Source of the DNA: an uncultured Fidelibacterota bacterium | GTDB lineage: Bacteria > Fidelibacterota > Fidelibacteria > Fidelibacterales > Fidelibacteraceae | Direction: 5' to 3' | DNA: 10,825 nucleotides | Assembly: GCA_937862595.1 (NCBI GenBank) | Contig: CALMFL010000178.1 | Coordinates: 1 to 10,825 of the forward strand | The notes under the pieces: generated by a model | What the model was told of the DNA's origin: nothing | Database searches by the model: none | What the model saw: the letters and a program-made list of their open reading frames with translations, nothing else | Made by a program: the position numbers and the translations under genes | In this document: positions 6,328-10,825 of the stretch, piece by piece | Layout of the letters: each line of letters opens with the position of its first letter | Position numbering within the stretch: the first letter of the stretch is position 1

Positions 6328-7638
6328 ATGAAACGGCATTCACTTACAACGGACCACTCCTGGTATCGTCTTGATACCTCGGCAAAAATATATCCGGCGA
6401 TCGAATCTCCCGAGAACACGACCGTCTTCCGGATATCCATGACCCTGTTTGAAGAGGTCGATGAAGACCTTCTTCTTCAGGCCCTGAATATCGTAAAGCC
6501 CCGTTTCCCCTATTACAACGTTTACCTTCGCACCGGTCTGTTCTGGAACTATTTTGAACGTAACGACAGCCCTTCCGTCCTCTGGCCCGAGACCCCGACG
6601 CCCTGCGAACGCCTGTATCCGGTGTACAACAGCGGCTACCGCTACCTTGTCCGCATTTACGGAAAACGGATCTCCGTCGAATTTTCCCACGTCCTGACCG
6701 ACGGCACGGGCGGGATCGAATTCCTGAAGACCCTGGTCGCCCATTACCTTCTGCTCAAAGGCAGGCTTTCCGGCATCCCGGACGGCATCATGGACATTGA
6801 TGAAAAACCCCTGCCCGAAGAATATCAGGACGCCTTCCTGAAGGTCCTCGAGATCGAGAAGGACCATATCAGCAAGGAACCCCATACGCGGGCGCTTTTT
6901 AATACCGACGCCGTTTTCAAAATGCGGGACCGGCTGCTGCCCCTGGGAAATTTCAAGATCATTACCGGCACCGTGGCACTGGAGCAGATCAAGGCCCTTG
7001 CCAAACAGTACGAGGTCAAAATCACGGAATTCCTGGCCGCTCTCTACGTCGAAGCCCTGATCCGGATCCAGCACGAGCAGAAAAAGGACACCGCAAAACA
7101 CCGGCCGATCGGCATGGAGATCCCCGTCAACATGCGCAACCTCTACCCCATCCGCTCCATGCGCAATTTTTCCCTCTTTGTCGTTCCCCGCTTCGATCCC
7201 CGGAAGATCGGGAAGTTCGAGGATATCACCTCCTTCCTGAAAACCTACATGGAAACGCACGTGACGCGGGAGTATCTGCTGACCATGGTGCAGGACAATT
7301 GCGCCCTGGGCGAGAATAACTTCATCCGGCACACGCCGGTGAACGTGAAAAATTTTGTGATCCGGTATTTATCCAACACGCAGGGGCATGCGCAGTTCTC
7401 GGGGACCATCTCGAACCTGGGCGCAATACGGCTTCCCGCGGAAATGGAAGCGCATATCGATGACTTCGGGGTCCTGCTGGGCCCTTCGGTCCACAGCCTG
7501 ACCTCCTGCGGCGTGCTGGGTTTCAAGGACCGCATCCATATCAATTTCGGACGCGTTTGCCGCGAGCCCCGCGTGGAACGGCATATCTTCCGCCGGCTGG
7601 TGGAAATGGGCGTTCATGTCAGTATTACGAGTAATTGA
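6328..7638 (+). CDS. Condensation-superfamily acyltransferase (alcohol acetyltransferase-like)
   Basis: From the ATG at 6328 the product is 436 residues and begins MKRHSLTTDHSWYRLDTSAKIYPA, the usual opening of bacterial AATase-like proteins. The catalytic HxxxDG motif of the CoA-dependent acyltransferase/condensation superfamily is intact in SHVLTDGTGG (His121, Asp125, Gly126). Other family landmarks are PVNMRNLYPIRSMRNF (267-282) and TISNLGAIRLP (360-370), followed by the FG-containing C-terminal strand pairs. Enzymes of this fold move an acyl group from CoA or a carrier protein to a hydroxyl or amine; the substrates here are unknown, and 'alcohol acetyltransferase' is only a family label. 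There is no signal peptide or membrane helix, so it is cytoplasmic. The frame stays open upstream to an ATG at 6169, but the extra 53 residues look non-coding (Arg/Pro/Ser-rich, no domain). The Shine-Dalgarno is weak. The stop codon overlaps the ribosome site of the zinc-ribbon membrane gene that follows, indicating one operon. Confidence 0.85.
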   Translation: MKRHSLTTDHSWYRLDTSAKIYPAIESPENTTVFRISMTLFEEVDEDLLLQALNIVKPRFPYYNVYLRTGLFWNYFERNDSPSVLWPETPTPCERLYPVYNSGYRYLVRIYGKRISVEFSHVLTDGTGGIEFLKTLVAHYLLLKGRLSGIPDGIMDIDEKPLPEEYQDAFLKVLEIEKDHISKEPHTRALFNTDAVFKMRDRLLPLGNFKIITGTVALEQIKALAKQYEVKITEFLAALYVEALIRIQHEQKKDTAKHRPIGMEIPVNMRNLYPIRSMRNFSLFVVPRFDPRKIGKFEDITSFLKTYMETHVTREYLLTMVQDNCALGENNFIRHTPVNVKNFVIRYLSNTQGHAQFSGTISNLGAIRLPAEMEAHIDDFGVLLGPSVHSLTSCGVLGFKDRIHINFGRVCREPRVERHIFRRLVEMGVHVSITSN

Positions 7639-7647
7639 GGTGTAAAT

Positions 7648-8529
7648 ATGTCCTATTGCGTACATTGCGGCGTGAAACTCGCGCCCTATCATGAGAGCTG
7701 CCCCCTGTGCCATACCCGCGTCATGGACCCGGAAGCAAAGATCGATCCCCAGACGCGGGATTATCCCCTTTACCGGGAGCATCTGCGGGGCAAGAACACC
7801 GACCACATGAAACGTCTGCTGGCGGGGACCGTTCTGACCCTTGTTTTTTCCATGTATGCCGTGATCCTGCTTCTCGTCAATTTTATCGTCAACCATAAAT
7901 TTTCCTGGTCCCTGATCCCGGTATGGAGCCTGCTTTACCTCTGGTTAACGGTCGCGCTCCCCTTCTTTAACATTAAGAACACCTTCCTTCGGCTGTACAC
8001 CTTCGATTCCATCGCGACGGCGATCTATCTTCTGGGACTGAATTATCTCATCTCCGGGAACCTTGTATGGGCGAAGTTCGCTTCGGCGGGTCTTCTCTTT
8101 GCCTGGATCATTCTGAGCGGCATCTTTATTTCCGAGCGGGTGAAAAAGTGGATCCCCATGATCATTTATTATATCCTCGCGTCCCTGCTTTTCACCGCCC
8201 TGTTCGCCTTCATGCTGGTTGACAATGCCGTGATCCTCCGCCTGGTCCTGCCGATCTATCTGGCGGTCCTGATCTTTACGCTTGTGTCCTTTTTTGAGAT
8301 CAAGTCGCTCATCTTCGATATCTACAATTTTTTCGCCATCCTGTTCTTCAACGCCGCGCTGCTGTCGATCGCCGTGGACCTGACCGTGAACCGTTATCTG
8401 ACGGGCGGCTTTGCCCTCAGCTGGTCCCTGATCGTCATCTCCGCGCTGGTTCCCCTCAGCCTGACCGCGCTGATGCTGCGCAACATTAAAAAGCTGCGCA
8501 GTTTCGTCGTGATGAAGTTTCACCGTTAG
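7648..8529 (+). CDS. DUF6320-type zinc-ribbon polytopic membrane protein
   Basis: This 293-residue protein begins with a short zinc ribbon (Cys4, Cys7, Cys18, Cys21 in YCVHCG and CPLCH), a charged linker to about residue 52, and then about eight hydrophobic helices (about 56-81, 86-107, 115-135, 141-161, 169-190, 194-217, 226-246, 255-276), ending in a basic tail. This layout matches the DUF6320 family as I remember it; no biochemical function is known to me. The Shine-Dalgarno GAGGTG overlaps the stop codon of the acyltransferase gene (TGAGGTG, start codon 9 nt after the stop), so the two proteins are likely made together and may work together, the acyltransferase acting on something held or moved by the membrane part. 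An alternative is that the ribbon is only a structural cap. Family confidence is moderate to good; role unknown. Confidence 0.78.
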   Translation: MSYCVHCGVKLAPYHESCPLCHTRVMDPEAKIDPQTRDYPLYREHLRGKNTDHMKRLLAGTVLTLVFSMYAVILLLVNFIVNHKFSWSLIPVWSLLYLWLTVALPFFNIKNTFLRLYTFDSIATAIYLLGLNYLISGNLVWAKFASAGLLFAWIILSGIFISERVKKWIPMIIYYILASLLFTALFAFMLVDNAVILRLVLPIYLAVLIFTLVSFFEIKSLIFDIYNFFAILFFNAALLSIAVDLTVNRYLTGGFALSWSLIVISALVPLSLTALMLRNIKKLRSFVVMKFHR

Positions 8530-8585
8530 CCCCTGAGCGAAACCTTCGATACCCTCCCCTTCTGCGTTTTCGGCGCACTATCTGG

Positions 8586-8615
8586 TTGTTTTTTACCGCG
8601 ATTTGCCTGTATATT
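8586..8615 (+). promoter_or_regulatory. Promoter of the M42 peptidase-YchF pair
   Basis: TTGTTT (8586-8591) and TATATT (8610-8615) are separated by 18 nt. A start near 8622 would give a leader of about 15 nt that just holds the strong AAGGAGG site (8626-8632) before the ATG at 8637. The -35 hexamer is the same as that of the leftward CorC promoter. No terminator is seen between the preceding DUF6320-type gene and this promoter (8530-8585), so some read-through is possible. Confidence 0.5.
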
Positions 8616-8636
8616 CCGGAAATTCAAGGAGGTCTT

Positions 8637-9641
8637 ATGAGCGTACCCTATATCAGAGAACTGGTTGACATCCCTTCCCCGACCGGATACACGGAACAGG
8701 TTATCGACCATATCGCGTCGCGCGTCCGCTCTCAGGCTTATCTCTGCACCCGCACCTACAAGGGATCGCTGATCGTCAGCGGGGTCGCCGACCCGGCGGT
8801 GATGGTGATCGGGCATATCGACACCCTCGGCGGCATGGTCAGCGAGATCACGGCCGGCGGCACCCTGCGCCTCTCCCAGCTCGGCGGCTACCCGCCCAAC
8901 AGCTTCGAAGGGGAATACGTCACGGTGATCACGATGAACGGCAAGACCTTCCGCGGCACCTTTCTGGTCGACAATCCCGCCGCGCATGTGAACAAGGACG
9001 TCAAGGCCGCCGAGCGCATCATGGCCAACATGCATGTCCGCCTCGATGCCGTCGTGCATTCCGCAGACGAGGTGAAAGCTTTGGGCATCGCCGTCGGCGA
9101 TTTCGTCGCCTTCGATCCGCGGCCGGAACTGACGGATACCGGCTTCCTGAAATCGCGCTTTATCGACGACAAGGCCTGTTCCGGCATTATGCTGGATATC
9201 CTGCTCAACGAGTCCGAAGCGCTGAAGGACAAAAAGATCGGCTTCTATTTTTCCAATTATGAAGAAACGGGCAACGGCTGTCCGGCGGGACTTCCCGATT
9301 CCGTGAAGGACGTGATCATCGCGGACATGGGGGTCGTGGGGGACGGCGTGACCGGCGATGAGACCAAGGTCTCCATCTGCGCGAAAGATTCCGCGGGGCC
9401 CTACGATCTGACCCTGAGAAAACATCTGGAGTCGCTGGCGAGAGCGAACGGGATCGATCATACCGTCGACGTTTTCCCCTATTATTCAAGCGACGGCACC
9501 GCCCTGCTGCGCGCAGGCAAGGATATCCGCGTCGGCCTGATCGGACCGGGCGTCAGCGCGTCGCACGGCGTGGAGCGCACGCATACCGCCGGCATCGCCG
9601 CGACCCGGGCGCTGATCATGGCATACATTCATTCAATGAAA
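8637..9641 (+). CDS. M42 family metallo-aminopeptidase
   Basis: The coding part starts at the ATG at 8637, 4 nt after a strong AAGGAGG; a TTG 51 nt upstream in frame would add an unlikely hydrophobic stretch overlapping the promoter. The 335-residue product (stop codon TAG at 9642-9644) carries the metal-binding set of M42 enzymes: GHIDTLGGMVSEI (59-71, His60 and Asp62), FIDDKACSG (175-183, Asp177/178), NYEETGNGCP (207-216, with catalytic and ligand Glu209/210), IADMG (228-232, Asp230) and SASHGVERTHTAGI (307-320, probable ligand His310). Residues about 70-165 form the inserted dimerisation/beta domain. M42 peptidases are cytoplasmic, two-metal enzymes that often assemble into large TET-like shells and trim N-terminal residues from peptides. 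Some relatives were named endoglucanase by error. Substrate preference cannot be read from the sequence. It is followed after 10 nt by the YchF-type gene. Confidence 0.9.
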
Positions 9642-9654
9642 TAGAAAGGACCCT

Positions 9655-10728
9655 ATGCAATTAGGATTTATCGGCTTAAAATATTCGGGGAAAAGCACCC
9701 TTTTCGAACTGCTCACGCAGGGTAAATTCGAATCGGTCCATTCCGGCATGGCGGAATACCACCGGGGACAGGTCATGGTTCCCGACGAACGCATCGACCG
9801 GCTGTCGGACATGTACCAACCGAAAAAAACGACCTATGCCTACTTCGACTGCATCGACGTCATGGGCATTCCGGCAAGCCTGCGCACCGACCAGGCGGCC
9901 AAGTACATGGAAGCCGTGCGCCAGACGGACAGTCTGGTCGCCGTGATCCAGGTCTTTGACGGCTATGACGCCGAGGGCAAGACCGCCCGGATCGATCCCG
10001 TCGCGGACCTGAAGCGGCTTGAGGAGGACATTATCTTTGCCGACCTGATCGTCGCGGACAACCGCCTTGAAAAGGTCCGGCATCTGAAAACGCGCAGTGC
10101 GCCGCAGTTCAACCCGAAAGAACTGGAGATCCTGGAAACCTGCAAGGCCGTTCTTGAGGAGAACCGCCCCCTGAGGGAGATCACGATCAACAGCCAGGAT
10201 GACAAGCTGATCCGCGGTTTCCAGTTCCTGTCCAAAAAACCGCTCATGGCGGTGCTGAACTGCGACGAGGCGCATTATGCCGAACGCAGCGCGTATGAAG
10301 CCGCGTTCCGCAACGCCTTCCCGGCTATCCCTGTCACCTCGGTCTCGGCGCTGGGCGAAAAAGAGATCCAGGAGCTTGAAGAAGACGAACGCCTGATCTT
10401 CATGAAAGAGCTGGGCATCGAGGAACCCGCGATCCATCATGTGATCGCTACGTCCTACGCCGCCTTCGGGCTGATCTCCTTCTTTACCGTCGGGGAGGAC
10501 GAGGTCCGCGCCTGGACCCTGCGCGCCGGTGCGCCCGCTCCGGAAGCCGCGGGGACCATCCACAGCGACCTGCAGAAAGGCTTTATCCGTGCGGAAGTGA
10601 TCGCCTACGACGACTTCATCCGCGAAGGCTCCATGGCGGCCGCAAAAGCCAAGGGGCTCGTCCGCCTTGAGGGGAAGGAATACCCGGTCAAGGACGGGGA
10701 TATTCTGAATATACGGTTTAATGTTTAG
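9655..10728 (+). CDS. ychF: YchF/Obg-like family ATPase (DUF933/TGS C-terminus)
   Basis: At 357 residues it matches YchF in length (about 360). The P-loop is GLKYSGKST (7-15), the Walker B/G3 position is DVMG (68-71), and the G4 position reads NCDE (202-205), that is NxxE in place of the NKxD of true GTPases, the hallmark of YchF proteins that prefer ATP. SVSALGE (229-235) is at the G5 position. A helical insertion (about 110-185) is followed by the C-terminal TGS/DUF933 domain, which is highly typical: GLISFFTVGEDEVRAWTLR (272-290), AAGTIHSDLQKGFIRAEVI (298-316) and the terminal DGDILNIRFNV. YchF binds ribosomes and is linked to stress and redox responses. The P-loop lacks the usual PNVGKS wording, so it may be a paralogue rather than the housekeeping copy. 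An AAAGGA site precedes the ATG, 10 nt after the M42 stop, so the two are probably co-transcribed. Confidence 0.88.
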   Translation: MQLGFIGLKYSGKSTLFELLTQGKFESVHSGMAEYHRGQVMVPDERIDRLSDMYQPKKTTYAYFDCIDVMGIPASLRTDQAAKYMEAVRQTDSLVAVIQVFDGYDAEGKTARIDPVADLKRLEEDIIFADLIVADNRLEKVRHLKTRSAPQFNPKELEILETCKAVLEENRPLREITINSQDDKLIRGFQFLSKKPLMAVLNCDEAHYAERSAYEAAFRNAFPAIPVTSVSALGEKEIQELEEDERLIFMKELGIEEPAIHHVIATSYAAFGLISFFTVGEDEVRAWTLRAGAPAPEAAGTIHSDLQKGFIRAEVIAYDDFIREGSMAAAKAKGLVRLEGKEYPVKDGDILNIRFNV

Positions 10729-10761
10729 TTAGCGATGATGATGGGAAAGTCGATCTCCTGC

Positions 10762-10780
10762 GCCCCTTCGGGGCTTCCTT
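10762..10780 (+). terminator. Possible weak terminator after the YchF-type gene
   Basis: GCCCC (10762-10766) and GGGGC (10770-10774) form a 5-bp G+C-rich stem with a TTC loop, followed by the pyrimidine-rich TTCCTTCTTC. It lies 34 nt past the stop codon. The T-run is broken by Cs, so it is weaker than the one at 3792. Confidence 0.4.
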
Positions 10781-10811
10781 CTTCGCTCCGATACGTCGGA
10801 GCTTCGAAGGA
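10776..10811. repeat. Nested 36-nt palindrome near the right edge
   Basis: Outer arms TCCTTC (10776-10781) and GAAGGA (10806-10811) enclose inner arms GCTCCGA (10785-10791) and TCGGAGC (10796-10802), with a TACG tetraloop. A symmetric TTC/TTC internal loop (10782-10784 and 10803-10805) separates the two stems. All 13 pairs are Watson-Crick. The piece ACGTCGGAG (10793-10801) recurs at 10813-10821. This could be a REP-like extragenic element, an operator, or part of a terminator system; the window ends 14 nt later, so the full unit may not be visible. Confidence 0.55.
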
Positions 10812-10825
10812 CACGTCGGAGATTA

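Noticed and set aside
6340..7332. Minus-strand open frame of 330 codons opposite the acyltransferase
   Set aside because: No family features and no start signals; the plus strand has the HxxxDG enzyme.
8530..8585. Possible terminator after the DUF6320-type gene
   Set aside because: Only 4-bp pairings (for example TGCG with CGCA) and no T-run in the right place.
8526..9461. Minus-strand open frame of 311 codons opposite the M42 gene
   Set aside because: The translation is rich in His, Asp and Gly without domain structure, and the opposite strand encodes an intact M42 peptidase.
9676..10563. Minus-strand open frame of 295 codons opposite the YchF-type gene
   Set aside because: It is a shadow of the plus-strand gene, which has all nucleotide-binding and C-terminal motifs.
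1..10825. Prophage, insertion sequence, CRISPR or defence island
   Set aside because: No transposase, integrase, nuclease or spacer-repeat pattern is seen; gene content and base use are even across the window.

Overview
The window (roughly 55% G+C by eye, densely coded, no tRNA, rRNA, CRISPR or transposon seen) looks like ordinary chromosome of a diderm bacterium. An LptF/LptG-type lipopolysaccharide-export permease implies an outer membrane. The mix of that gene with a periplasmic PQQ-type propeller, an M23 peptidase, an M42 peptidase and an AATase/DUF6320 pair would fit an uncultured FCB-group or similar lineage, but the phylum cannot be fixed from the sequence alone.

Layout. (1) 1-2694, minus strand: a leftward cluster reading CNNM/CorC-type transporter, then LptF/G-type permease (1-nt gap), then the start of a YitT-family membrane protein that runs off the left edge. 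(2) 2695-2850: a compact divergent control region with two inverted repeats and two facing promoters, each placing its transcription start at about the A of the start codon. (3) 2851-3762, plus: membrane-anchored M23/LytM endopeptidase, closed by a two-way terminator at 3792-3815. (4) 3879-6088, minus: a SpoU/TrmH-family rRNA/tRNA 2'-O-methyltransferase followed after 2 nt by a secreted PQQ-like beta-propeller protein. (5) 6328-8529, plus: a condensation-superfamily (alcohol acetyltransferase-like) acyltransferase with an intact HxxxDG motif and a zinc-ribbon, eight-helix DUF6320-type membrane protein, 9 nt apart. (6) 8637-10728, plus: an M42-family metallo-aminopeptidase and a YchF-family ATPase, 10 nt apart, driven by their own promoter. 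(7) 10729-10825: a gene-free tail with hairpins, including a nested 36-nt palindrome and a 9-nt direct repeat.

How the parts work together. The left half is mostly cell-envelope work (ion transport, LPS export, peptidoglycan hydrolysis, periplasmic propeller). The middle pair is the least understood part: a soluble CoA-dependent acyltransferase made next to a polytopic membrane partner suggests acylation of a membrane-associated product of unknown identity. The right pair is general protein turnover and translation-linked ATPase function. The most unusual signal is in the start sites: the two divergent genes at 2694 and 2851, and probably the methyltransferase at 6088, appear to be transcribed as leaderless mRNAs, whereas downstream operon genes and the M42 gene use Shine-Dalgarno sites.
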